Shown: positions 25,010-33,497 of the stretch, in pieces
How positions within the stretch are numbered: the stretch's first letter is position 1
Layout: every line of letters begins with the position of its first letter
Assembly: GCF_016887565.1 (NCBI RefSeq)
Contig: NZ_CP069396.1
Coordinates: 3,499,001-3,563,000 of the forward strand
Direction of reading: 5' to 3'
Length of the DNA: 64,000 nucleotides
Source of the DNA: Archangium violaceum
GTDB taxonomy: Bacteria > Myxococcota > Myxococcia > Myxococcales > Myxococcaceae
Notes under the pieces: generated by a model
What the model saw: only the letters and a program-made list of their open reading frames with translations
Told to the model about the DNA's origin: nothing
Database searches by the model: none
Program-made: the position numbers and the translations under genes

Positions 25010-28000
25010 TCACCGGGTGAGCGCGCGCAACGGTGCATCACGGCCCAGGACGATGAAGGGAGCCCAGAAGGAGGGGTGGGGGTGCGACCGCCGTAGGGCG
25101 AGCATGGCCTCGCGCAGGGCGAAGGAACGCCCCTGCCCCGCGAGGAGGTTGCGGTAATACCCTTCCATGAGCACGCGTGTGGTGTCGTCATTGACCTTCC
25201 AAAGGCTCATCACCACCGTTTCGGCCCCCGCGATGACGAAGGCCCGGCGAAGTCCGTAGACGCCCTGTCCGGGCTTGACGTCCCCGCGACCGGTATCGCA
25301 GGCCGAGAGAACGACGAGCTCGGTGCCCCACAGGTCGAGACCTGCGAGCTCGAGGGCGGTCACCAGGGAATCTTCGAGCCGGAGCTGGGTGTCCTCGCCA
25401 GGTTTCGTCGCCGGGCTCCGCGCACCCGCCAGGACGAGACCCGAGCGCAGCAACGGATCGGGCGGGTACTGGCCAGGACCCTCCTTGCCAGGCGTCCCCA
25501 GCTGTACGAGCGCGCGGGAACCCGCGGGGACGGAGGCATCCTCGAGGAAGAAGCCGTGGGTGGCGATGTGGAGGATCCTGGGCGCCGGCAGTTGCAGGAG
25601 CCGCCCCTTCGTCGCGTCCCCTCCCAGGAAGAGCCGTGCCTGGGGAATGAGGTGCTGGAGGGCCTTGGCCTCCTGGCGCGTGCCGGGCAATGGAACCCAG
25701 GGCCGCTCGGCGAGGTCCGTCCCCCGCGTGGAGAAGAAACGCTCGAGGGCGGAGCCCCAGGTGGCCGACTCTTCCTGGGAGGGAGGGGGTGTCGCCGGTG
25801 GGGTGCCAAAATCCGGGTCGGCGAAGACGACGACCGAACGTGGCTCGACGCCCTGCGGGGGGCGGGTCAGGAGGTCCTTGCCGGAGGTGAGGTAGGTGAA
25901 ATCGAAGGTGTCGATGAGGAAGTGGTTCCCGTCGTGGAGCGCGGCGAAGGGGACGAGGCCGAGCTGTCCGTCGGGAGAGAGGAAGAGGCGGCGGGCGCCA
26001 CCTGGCAGCGGCAGGAGGGGCCGGAAGGCGAGGGAATGGAGTTCCCTGGAGAGGCCCAGGTAGGCGGCGTCCCGGTCGGCGAGGCCATCACGAAAGCGCG
26101 AGGCGGCGAGGTCGATGGGCGCGGCGGGCCCCAGGTCGACGACGTGGCAGCTTCCATCCGGAAGGAGCACCAGCGCCAGGTAGCGGAGCGTGCCCGGGCG
26201 CCGTGACTGTTCCGTGACTTCGGACGAGGGGATGAGCGGGCGCTCCGTGTAGAGGACGAGCTCGACGAGCGCACCATCGGGGGGAAGCGTGGCGGCGACG
26301 CGGTCGACGATCTCGTCGGGAGACGGCAACTCCGAGAGCGTGCGAAGGGGTGCGGAACGCGAGGCGAGGTCGGATTCGAGGGCATCCCCCTGCACGGTGA
26401 GCTCCTTCAGGCGCCGCAGGTAGTCGGCGGGGGCGAGGCGGCCGGGGCCCTCGAGCGACAGTCTGGCGAACTGGGTGCGCAGGTCGCGCAGCCGCTCGAA
26501 GGTGTCGAGGTCCTGGGCGCCGAGGCTGTGGTAGACGGCGCGGGAGGTGCCGGCGGTCTCCTCGACGGAGCGCCCCTTGCGCAGCAGCACGGCGGCGAGA
26601 GCCAGGCGCCGCACGCGGGCGTCGTCCGGGTACGCCCGGGCGAGGGAATAGAGGCGCTCCTCATCGGTGCGGATGAACTGGAGGAAGTCCGCCAGATGCG
26701 ACTCCGAGAAGTCGAGCGCCTGCTGACGGAGGAGCCTCTCGGAGATGTCGAAGGCGCGCGTGAAGAGAGGCAGGGCTTCGTCGAGGCGGTTCTGGGCGAG
26801 GCGGAGTTGGGCGAACGTGTTGAGGGTCAGGGCGACATCGGGGTGTGTCCTTCCGAGCGCCGCCTCCTGGATGGCGAGCGCGCGCTGGAAGAGCCGCGCC
26901 GCCCGGTTGTAGTGCCCCTGGCGCTGATGGACGCTGGCGAGGTCGTAGAGCGTGAGGGCGACGTCGGGGTGTGTCCTTCCGAGCGCCGCTTCCTGCGTGG
27001 CCAGCGCGCGCTGAAGGAGCGGCTCCGCCCGTTTATAGCGCCCCTCGTTCCGATAGACGCTGGCGAGCTCCGTGAGTGGCCAGGCGATGTCGGGATGATT
27101 CTTGCCGAGCGCCGCCTCGTAGATGGCGAGCGCGCGCTGAAGGAGCGGCTCCGCCCGCGTGTACAATCCTCGCTTGCGATAACTGGAGGCAAGGTTCTTG
27201 AGCGTGGCGGCAACCCGAAGATGATTCTTGCCGCAGGTCGCCTCGTAGATGGTGAGTGCTCGCTGCAAGCGAGGCTCCGCCCGGTCGTACAATCCCATGT
27301 CCTGGTAGAGGGCGGCGAGTTTGACGAGCAGGTCGGCGACTTCGGGATGGTTCCTGCCGAAAGCCTCTTCATAGAGAGCGATTCCGCGCTCGTGGAGCGT
27401 TTCCCACCGATGGAAGATCGCCTGGTTGTAGAGAAAGGCGAGATTGTTGAAGGGTACGGCGATGTGGGGATGGGTCTTGCCGAGAGCTGATTCCTCGCTG
27501 ATCGCGAGCGCGCGTTCATAGAGCGGCTCTATCTGGCCGCCGACGTTGATGAGCAAATAGGCGGCTTTGGAGGGCGGCTTGTCCAGGGTCGCCTCGAAGA
27601 GGAGGATCGCGCGTGCATAGAGTGGCTCGCTGCGACCGTACAATCCCTGCTCGTCGTAGAGCTGCGCGAGGTTCAAGAGCGCGTCGGCGACCTTGGGATG
27701 ATTCTCTCCCAGGGCGGCTTCGTAGACGGCGAGCGCGCGCACGTAGAGCGCCTCGGCCTGGGCGTACAGCCCCTTGTCCTGGGAGAGGAAGGCAAGATTG
27801 CTGAGCGAATAGGCGACAAGGAGATGGTTCTTCCCAAGAGCCGCCTCGTGGATGGCGAGCGCGCGTGCATAGAGCGCCTCGGCCTGGCCGTACCGCCCCT
27901 GGAGCTGATGGAGGGTCGCGAGGCTGTTGAGAGAGGCGGCGACGTCTGGATGGTCTTTGCCGAGGGCCGATTCGCGAATGGCGAGCGCGCGTTCATGGAG

Positions 28001-28414
28001 CGGCCTGGCCCGGCCGTACCGCCCCTGGAACTGGTAGAGGCGAGCGAGGTGGCTGAGAGAGGAAGCGACGTCTGGATGGTCTTCGCCGAGGGCCGATTCG
28101 CGAATGGCGAGCGCGCGTTCATGGAGCGGTTCCGCGCGGGCGTAGAAGCCCAGGTGCGCGTAGAGGTTGGCGAGGATGTCGAGAGAGGTGGCGACGTCTG
28201 GATGCGTGCCTCCGAGCTCGGCTTCACGCAAGGCGAGCGCGCGTTCGAACAGCGGCACGGCCTCGGCGTGCCTGCCCGCGTCCTCGAGCCTTACTCCCTC
28301 TTCAAAGGCGGTGCGCGCCTCCTCCAGGAGCGTGTTCGTTCTCTGCTGCCCCAGTGCCGCTCCAGCCACGCAGCACAAGACAGCCATGACCATCCACTCG
28401 AGCACTCGCTGCAT
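25010..28414 (-). CDS. Secreted TPR-CHAT (caspase-like) protein
   Basis: 1134-residue protein with an N-terminal signal sequence (VLEWMVMAVLCCVAGAALG), some 13 TPR repeats of the 42-residue kinesin-light-chain type (about 35-580), a helical linker, and a C-terminal CHAT peptidase domain (about 800-1120). The caspase-fold dyad is present: H953 in ILHIATHGFF and C1039 in VVLSACDTGRGD. CHAT domains are cysteine proteases with caspase/separase fold; TPR-CHAT proteins are effectors in some defence systems, but there is no CRISPR or STAND partner here. An export signal on such a protein is noteworthy. It starts 22 bp after the histidine kinase stop, so both are probably one transcript. No strong ribosome binding site at 28414. 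Confidence 0.88.
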   Translation of the reverse strand: MQRVLEWMVMAVLCCVAGAALGQQRTNTLLEEARTAFEEGVRLEDAGRHAEAVPLFERALALREAELGGTHPDVATSLDILANLYAHLGFYARAEPLHERALAIRESALGEDHPDVASSLSHLARLYQFQGRYGRARPLHERALAIRESALGKDHPDVAASLNSLATLHQLQGRYGQAEALYARALAIHEAALGKNHLLVAYSLSNLAFLSQDKGLYAQAEALYVRALAVYEAALGENHPKVADALLNLAQLYDEQGLYGRSEPLYARAILLFEATLDKPPSKAAYLLINVGGQIEPLYERALAISEESALGKTHPHIAVPFNNLAFLYNQAIFHRWETLHERGIALYEEAFGRNHPEVADLLVKLAALYQDMGLYDRAEPRLQRALTIYEATCGKNHLRVAATLKNLASSYRKRGLYTRAEPLLQRALAIYEAALGKNHPDIAWPLTELASVYRNEGRYKRAEPLLQRALATQEAALGRTHPDVALTLYDLASVHQRQGHYNRAARLFQRALAIQEAALGRTHPDVALTLNTFAQLRLAQNRLDEALPLFTRAFDISERLLRQQALDFSESHLADFLQFIRTDEERLYSLARAYPDDARVRRLALAAVLLRKGRSVEETAGTSRAVYHSLGAQDLDTFERLRDLRTQFARLSLEGPGRLAPADYLRRLKELTVQGDALESDLASRSAPLRTLSELPSPDEIVDRVAATLPPDGALVELVLYTERPLIPSSEVTEQSRRPGTLRYLALVLLPDGSCHVVDLGPAAPIDLAASRFRDGLADRDAAYLGLSRELHSLAFRPLLPLPGGARRLFLSPDGQLGLVPFAALHDGNHFLIDTFDFTYLTSGKDLLTRPPQGVEPRSVVVFADPDFGTPPATPPPSQEESATWGSALERFFSTRGTDLAERPWVPLPGTRQEAKALQHLIPQARLFLGGDATKGRLLQLPAPRILHIATHGFFLEDASVPAGSRALVQLGTPGKEGPGQYPPDPLLRSGLVLAGARSPATKPGEDTQLRLEDSLVTALELAGLDLWGTELVVLSACDTGRGDVKPGQGVYGLRRAFVIAGAETVVMSLWKVNDDTTRVLMEGYYRNLLAGQGRSFALREAMLALRRSHPHPSFWAPFIVLGRDAPLRALTR
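26700..28290 (-). repeat. Tandem 126-bp TPR-coding repeats
   Basis: The TPR part of the CHAT gene repeats at the DNA level with a period of 126 bp (42 codons). Several neighbouring units are almost identical, for example the stretch reading ALAIRESALG occurs in successive copies near 27960 and 28085. Such near-identity points to recent unit duplication and may allow copy-number variation. Confidence 0.7.
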
Positions 28415-28436
28415 ATGAGTGGCGCATCATGCAGTA

Positions 28437-30374
28437 TCAGAGGGTGAGAGGGGCCTCCTCATCCGTTGCCGCGACGGGGGGCGGTGCTTCCGTCGGTAGC
28501 CGGATGGTGAAGCGGGCGCCCCCGCCTGCCTGGTTCTCGGCGGAGACGGTTCCGCCATGGGCTTCGACAATCTCCCGACACAGGTACAGCCCCAGGCCCA
28601 GCCCTCCATAGTGGCTCATCGACGCGGCGCGCTCGAACCTGCCGAACAGTCGCGGTATGTCCTTCTCCGACAGGCCAGGCCCCTTGTCGGTGACGACGAG
28701 GATGGCCGTGGAGCCCTCCTGTCCCATGGAGACCTCGACCGGGCTTCCGGCCGCGTATTTGAAAGCATTGGCCAGCAGGTTGGTGACCACCTGTTCGATG
28801 CGGAGGCGATCCCACGTCCCCTCGATGGGCCGTGCATCCCCGATCTGGAGCGGACATTCGGCCATGGACGCCGCCTCGCGGAGGCGTTCGGCGACATCCT
28901 TCACCGCGGCGACCAGGTCGAACCGCTCCGGGTGCAGGGTGAGCCGACCGGTGGAGATCCGGGAGACATCGAGCAACGTCTCGACGAGGTCGGACAGCCG
29001 CACGGTGCTGCGAAGCGCGCGTCCGAGCTTGGTGGCGATCTTCGGCTCGAGGGACGCCACCAGGTTCTTCAAGCTCTGGAGCTGGAGCTGGAGCGCCGTG
29101 AGCGGCGTCTTCAACTCGTGCGCGGCGATGGAGAGGAACTCGTCGCGCAGCCGGACCGCTTCCTGGACCTGGGCGAGCCGGAGGCGCTCCTCCTCCATCC
29201 GCTTGCGTTCGGTGAGGTCGCGCGTCACCTTCGAGAACCCCAGGAGCGTGCCGGTCGGGTCATACATCGGCGTGATGATCACGCTGGCCCAGAAGAGCGT
29301 ACCGTCCTTGCGCAGGCGCCATCCTTCATCCTCGAAGCGGCCTTCCCGTATGGCGATCTCGAGCTCCAGGGCCGGCTTGTTCTTCGCCAGCTCCTCTGGC
29401 GGGTAGAAGCGCGAGAAGTGCTCGCCGACGATCTCCTTGGCCGAGTAGCCCTTGAGGCGGGCCGCTCCGTTGTTCCAGGTCACCACGCGCCCCTCGGGGT
29501 CCAACATGAAGATGGCGTAGTCCTTCACGTTGGAGACCAGCAGCCGGAACCGCTCCTCGCCGCGCCGTATCAGCTCCTCGCCCTTGCGGCGCTCGGTGAG
29601 ATCCCTCGTGACCTTGGCGAAACCCCGCAGCTTTCCTTCCTCATCGCGCACCGCGGTGATGACCACGTTCGCCCAGAAGAGGGTCCCGTCCTTGCGGACA
29701 CGCCAGCCCTCGTCCTCGACGCGGCCGTGCTCGGTGGCCTGGTGCAGCAGATCCCAGGGCTTGCCCTGGGCCACGTCCTCCTCCCGGTAGAAGCGACTGA
29801 GGGATTGACCGAGGATCTCCTCGGCCCGATAGCCCTTGAGGCGTTGGGCACCGGGGTTCCAGCTCTGCACCCGCCCGCCAGGGTCCAACATGAAGATGGC
29901 GTAGTCCTTGATGCTCGAGACGAGCAACCGGAAGCGTTCCTCGCTCTGCCGCAGCTGCTCCTCGTTCGTGCGGCGCTCGGTGAGATCCTTCGTGACCTTG
30001 GCGAACCCCAGCAGCTTGCCCGTGGGGTCGCGCATGGCGGTGAGGATCACACTGGCCCAGTACTGCTCGCCATTCTTGCGGATACGCCAGCCCTCCTCCT
30101 CGAAGCGGCCCTCGGCCGTGGCGATCCGCAGCTCGCGCTCGCACTTGCCGGCGACGATGTCCGCCGGAGGGTAGAAGAGGGAGAAGTGCCGCCCGACGAT
30201 CTCCCCCACGCTGTAACCGTTGAGCCGCTCCGCGCCCGTGTTCCAGGTCTTCACGTGCCCGGAGGGATCGAGCATGAAGATGGCGTAGTCCTTGATGTTG
30301 TCGAGGAGCATCCGCGCTCGTTCTTCTTGAAGCGTCGCGATATCCATGACGGCCGACGAGTTCTGGTCACGCAT
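28437..30374 (-). CDS. Triple-PAS sensor histidine kinase
   Basis: 645-residue cytoplasmic histidine kinase. Three PAS/PAC units (about 15-140, 145-265, 270-390) are closely alike, each opening with KDYAIFMLDP and a GY..EI..FSRFY-type segment and ending LGFAKVTKDLTER or similar, so they arose by tandem duplication. Then a HisKA box (AAHELKTPLTALQLQ) and HATPase_c (LLANAFKYAAGSPVE, DKGPGLSEKDI, GLGLGLYLCREIVEAHGG). The start at 30374 has GGGAGG just upstream; an in-frame extension to 30512 has no such support and is unlike the family. It precedes the TPR-CHAT gene by 22 bp. No response regulator adjoins. Confidence 0.9.
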   Translation of the reverse strand: MRDQNSSAVMDIATLQEERARMLLDNIKDYAIFMLDPSGHVKTWNTGAERLNGYSVGEIVGRHFSLFYPPADIVAGKCERELRIATAEGRFEEEGWRIRKNGEQYWASVILTAMRDPTGKLLGFAKVTKDLTERRTNEEQLRQSEERFRLLVSSIKDYAIFMLDPGGRVQSWNPGAQRLKGYRAEEILGQSLSRFYREEDVAQGKPWDLLHQATEHGRVEDEGWRVRKDGTLFWANVVITAVRDEEGKLRGFAKVTRDLTERRKGEELIRRGEERFRLLVSNVKDYAIFMLDPEGRVVTWNNGAARLKGYSAKEIVGEHFSRFYPPEELAKNKPALELEIAIREGRFEDEGWRLRKDGTLFWASVIITPMYDPTGTLLGFSKVTRDLTERKRMEEERLRLAQVQEAVRLRDEFLSIAAHELKTPLTALQLQLQSLKNLVASLEPKIATKLGRALRSTVRLSDLVETLLDVSRISTGRLTLHPERFDLVAAVKDVAERLREAASMAECPLQIGDARPIEGTWDRLRIEQVVTNLLANAFKYAAGSPVEVSMGQEGSTAILVVTDKGPGLSEKDIPRLFGRFERAASMSHYGGLGLGLYLCREIVEAHGGTVSAENQAGGGARFTIRLPTEAPPPVAATDEEAPLTL

Positions 30375-30618
30375 TGATCCTCCCCCGACTCGAGGCGGAA
30401 GTGAGGAGCACGCCGCGGCCACTGGGCTCGGGACGCAGGTCGGAGGTGTTTCCGGGCAGTGGATGAGGTTCGTGCATGGTGCAGTTCTTGGCTCCAGAGT
30501 CGCCCGGGACAAGCTCCAATCCGAGGTGATGCCGTATGTTCAACGGCTGCTTGTCACCGCATACGCCAACACGGGCACCCACACGCGATAGGTACGGTGT
30601 CGCGGGAAGGGACGTAGA

Positions 30619-30647
30619 GCTATACGTGAAGCTTTTTGATATCCCAA
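30619..30647 (-). promoter_or_regulatory. Candidate promoter in the 336-bp gap before the triple-PAS kinase
   Basis: The gap 30375-30710 has no convincing gene. On the minus strand it contains TTGGGA (30647-30642) and TATAGC (30624-30619) separated by 17 bp in an AT-rich island, a fair sigma-70 match. It would give a 5' leader of roughly 240 nt for the kinase-CHAT transcript. Nothing else recognisable was seen in the gap. Confidence 0.3.
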
Positions 30648-30710
30648 CAACTTCCCTCGGCGAGGCCCTTCCACCCCCTCGCAACTGGGGCAGGCGAGCT
30701 TCCACCCCGC

Positions 30711-31187
30711 TCAGGCCGGGAACAGGTGCCCGCGCAGCTGCTCGAGCCCGAGGGGCGAGCACAGCTCGTGCGAGAAGAGCACGTCGAGCGCACGCTGGGC
30801 GAGTGAGGCGGCGGGCGCGGCGGCGAGCACCCGGCCACACTCCTCGAGCTGCTCCCGCACCAGACCGATGTCGCCGTAGAGCTCGGCGAGCTTCATGCGA
30901 TCCTCGACCGACAGCTCGCGCTTGAGCTCCGCGGTGAGCTGGCGCAGCTGCACCGACGTTCCATCCGAGCGCTGTACCATGGGCTCGAGCGAGTCCTCAT
31001 CCTCGTCTTCCGACAGGAGCGGCCAGATGTCCGTCAGCGAAGCGGGCGCCTGCACCAGCAGGTGTCCCACACGCCGGGCACAGTCCTCACACGAGGAGCC
31101 GTCGAAACGCGGCAGGTCCAACGCGGGAGAGGCTTCCGCGCCACAGAGCAGACAGGTCGCCACGGACGAGGAGGGGGTGGATTCCAT
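30711..31187 (-). CDS. Hypothetical protein with two CxxC pairs
   Basis: 158-residue protein from MESTPSSSVATCLLCGAE. Two CxxC pairs (C12/C15 and C34/C37, the second in SCEDCARR) suggest a small treble-clef-like zinc-binding head. The middle is acidic (EDEDEDSLEP) and the rest is helical (SVEDRMKLAELYGDIGLVREQLEEC, TPR-like). I choose the ATG at 31187 because the upstream extension to 31424 is basic and low in conservation features. Family not recognised. It is the last gene in a same-strand run beginning with the DGPF/YciI gene, but is 110 bp from DUF2277 and may have its own promoter. Confidence 0.6.
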   Translation of the reverse strand: MESTPSSSVATCLLCGAEASPALDLPRFDGSSCEDCARRVGHLLVQAPASLTDIWPLLSEDEDEDSLEPMVQRSDGTSVQLRQLTAELKRELSVEDRMKLAELYGDIGLVREQLEECGRVLAAAPAASLAQRALDVLFSHELCSPLGLEQLRGHLFPA

Positions 31188-31296
31188 GGGGTTCACCCGT
31201 AACGCCCTCGCCCCGAGGAGGCCAGCATTCCCGTCGGGCTCCTGTCGTCTGGCCGACTGGCACGCGGGCATGCGACCCCAGCCCGAGCGCGCCTCG

Positions 31297-31569
31297 TCAG
31301 CCGCGGCTGAAGCGCAGGCGTGAGCGCTCACGCGCTTTGTTGGCTTCCACCTCGCGATCTCGCGGCTGGGCCGTCGTGGACAACGACTCCAGCAGCACAC
31401 GGGCGGCGGCCGCGACGTCGTCAACGGCTTTCGCGAAGGCCGCTTCGTTGGCCTGCGACGGTTTGTTGAATCCGCTCAGCTTGCGCACGAACTGCAAGGA
31501 CGCCGCCCGGATCTCCTCCTCCGTGGCTGGCGGCGCGAAGTTGAACAGCGTCTTGATGTTCCGGCACAT
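31297..31569 (-). CDS. DUF2277 family protein
   Basis: 90-residue protein starting MCRNIKTLFNFAPPATEEEI, the diagnostic opening of DUF2277, with the family's QFVRKLSGFNKPSQANE segment and a basic tail RERSRLRFSRG. GGGGAG lies 6 nt before the ATG at 31569; an in-frame extension to 31638 overlaps no useful signal. It follows the sigma factor gene by 37 bp. Function of the family is unknown. Confidence 0.88.
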   Translation of the reverse strand: MCRNIKTLFNFAPPATEEEIRAASLQFVRKLSGFNKPSQANEAAFAKAVDDVAAAARVLLESLSTTAQPRDREVEANKARERSRLRFSRG

Positions 31570-31606
31570 GGTGGTCTCCCCTGCTCGACGTGTATGGAGG
31601 CTGTTC

Positions 31607-32884
31607 CTATTGCGATGGCCCACGAGAGGCGCGGGCACACGCCTCGGCGCGCTCGAGCAGCAGGTGGCGCTCGCGTGCGTTGCGCGTGAGTGATGCAGCG
31701 CGCTCGAGCTCCGCGCGGGCCTCGTCGAAGCGTCCGAGCTTCGTGAGCAGGTCGCCGCGTACGCTCGGCAGGAGGTGGTAGCCCGCGAGCGAACGCTCCG
31801 CGGTCAGCACATCGACGAGCTCGAGACCCGCCGCGGGGCCGAACGCCATCCCGACGGCGACCGCACGATTCAGCTCCACCACGGGGGAGGGCATGCGCTG
31901 GGCGAGCGTCTCGTAGAGCTTCGCGATGCGCGCCCAGTCCGTCTCCGCCGCCGTCGTCGCGCGGGCGTGACAGGCGGCGATCTCGGCCTGCAACACGTAG
32001 GGGCCCTGTTCGCCGCCGAGTGCCCCGGCACGCTCGAGCGCCGCGAGACCCCGGCGGATGAGGAGGCGATCCCAGAGCGCGCGGTTCTGATCCAGCAACA
32101 GGACGGGCTCCCCCGTCGGACCGACCCTTGCCCTCAGCCGCGACGCCTGGATCTCCATGAGCGCCACGAGGCCGTGGACCTCCGGCTCCTTCGGAACGAG
32201 CTCGGCCAGGATGCGGCCAAGACGCAGCGCGTCCTCGCAGAGCGCGGGGCGGATCCAATCGTCACCGGCGGTCGCCGAGTAACCCTCGTTGAAGACGAGG
32301 TAGATGACCTCGAGCACCGACGACAGCCGGGCGACGAGCTCGTCCCCTCGTGGGACCTCGAAGGGGACGTGCGCCTCGGCGAGGGTCCGCTTGGCCCGGA
32401 CGATGCGCTGGGCGACGGTCGGCTCCGCGACGAGGAACGCACGGGCAATCTCCTCGGTCGTCAGACCTCCGAGCAGGCGGAGCGTGAGCGCGACGCGAGC
32501 CTCGGTCGAGAGCACCGGATGACAGGAGATGAGCATGAGGCGCAGCAGGTCATCGCCGACGTCATTGTCGATCACCTCGTCGAGATCCGGCACGGCCGTC
32601 TCCTGCTCGGCCTCGTGACCGAGCTCCTCGTGCTTGCGCTGGAGCCTCTTGCCCCGGCGCAAGAGGTCGATCGCACGGTGCTTCGCGGTGGCCGTGAGCC
32701 AGGCACCCGGGTTGTTCGGGACGCCTGACTTCGGCCACTGCTCGAGCGCGGCGACGAGCGCGTCCTGTGCCAGCTCCTCGGCGAGACCGACATCGCGCAC
32801 CATCCGCGTGAGGCCGGCGATGAGCCTGGCTGACTCGATTCTCCAGACCGCGTGGATCGCTCGATGTGTCGTGGAATCCGTCAC
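31607..32884 (-). CDS. ECF sigma factor with C-terminal TPR-like extension (ECF42-type)
   Basis: 425-residue RNA polymerase sigma factor. Region 2 (about 15-85) has the LAEELAQDALVAALEQWP and HRAIDLLRR motifs; region 4 (about 120-175) has LTLRLLGGLTTEEIARAFLVAEPTVAQRI. The remaining 240 residues form the helical DUF6596/TPR-like extension characteristic of this ECF group, which is typically encoded next to a DGPF/YCII protein, as here (54 bp upstream). There is no anti-sigma gene. Start is GTG at 32884. The extension and DGPF partner are thought to control activity in this group; the signal is unknown. Confidence 0.9.
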   Translation of the reverse strand: MTDSTTHRAIHAVWRIESARLIAGLTRMVRDVGLAEELAQDALVAALEQWPKSGVPNNPGAWLTATAKHRAIDLLRRGKRLQRKHEELGHEAEQETAVPDLDEVIDNDVGDDLLRLMLISCHPVLSTEARVALTLRLLGGLTTEEIARAFLVAEPTVAQRIVRAKRTLAEAHVPFEVPRGDELVARLSSVLEVIYLVFNEGYSATAGDDWIRPALCEDALRLGRILAELVPKEPEVHGLVALMEIQASRLRARVGPTGEPVLLLDQNRALWDRLLIRRGLAALERAGALGGEQGPYVLQAEIAACHARATTAAETDWARIAKLYETLAQRMPSPVVELNRAVAVGMAFGPAAGLELVDVLTAERSLAGYHLLPSVRGDLLTKLGRFDEARAELERAASLTRNARERHLLLERAEACARASRGPSQ

Positions 32885-32938
32885 GGCGACAAATCAGAGC
32901 ATCCCCGTCCACCGATGCAAGCGGAGTCGCGACCCCAC

Positions 32939-33364
32939 CTACTGCTTCGCGACCGCCTGCGCGCGCAGGCGCTCCTCTGCCTCCCTGAGCTCGGGCGTGA
33001 GCGCGGGACCGAAGTCGTCCGGCTCGAACACCTGGCGAATCTCGATCTCCACATCCCCTTCACCGGGATTGGGGCAGCGCTTGACCCATTCGATCGCCTC
33101 TTCCCTCGACTTCACCTGCCACAGCCAGAACCCGGCGACCAGCTCCTTCGTCTCGGCGAAGGGTCCGTCGATCACGGTCCGCTTCCCTCCAGAGAACCTG
33201 ACGCGTGCGCCCTTGGAGCTCGGGTGGAGCCCCTCACCCGCCAGCAGCACGCCCGCCTTCACCAGCTCCTCGTTGTACTTCCCCATCGCGGTCAGGAGCT
33301 CCTCGCTCGGAAGGACGCCCGCCTCGGTGTCCTTGTCGGCCTTCATCAGCACCATGAATCGCAT
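32939..33364 (-). CDS. YciI/DGPF domain protein
   Basis: 141-residue YCII-related protein, MRFMVLMKADKDTEAG, with the signature DGPFAETKELVAGFWLW. Ferredoxin-like fold; the conserved His/Asp site of YciI-type enzymes is plausible but the reaction is unknown. The ATG at 33364 has AAGGAGAG at good spacing. It precedes an ECF sigma factor gene, the standard arrangement of this pair, suggesting a regulatory role for the sigma factor rather than metabolism. Confidence 0.9.
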   Translation of the reverse strand: MRFMVLMKADKDTEAGVLPSEELLTAMGKYNEELVKAGVLLAGEGLHPSSKGARVRFSGGKRTVIDGPFAETKELVAGFWLWQVKSREEAIEWVKRCPNPGEGDVEIEIRQVFEPDDFGPALTPELREAEERLRAQAVAKQ

Positions 33365-33497
33365 CGCCGTCTCTCCTTCTGGGTCGAAGCCGGGCTCGAA
33401 CCCGGGCTCTATTTCCTCGTCGAACGAGGGGCAGGAAGATCGACACGGCGAACCGATTTTCTCGCGGCGCCACCAAGTGCCTGGAATCCCTGGGGAA

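Noticed and set aside
25010..28414. TPR-CHAT as part of a CRISPR type III-E-like defence system
   Set aside because: No cas gene, repeat array or STAND partner is nearby, and the protein carries an export signal.
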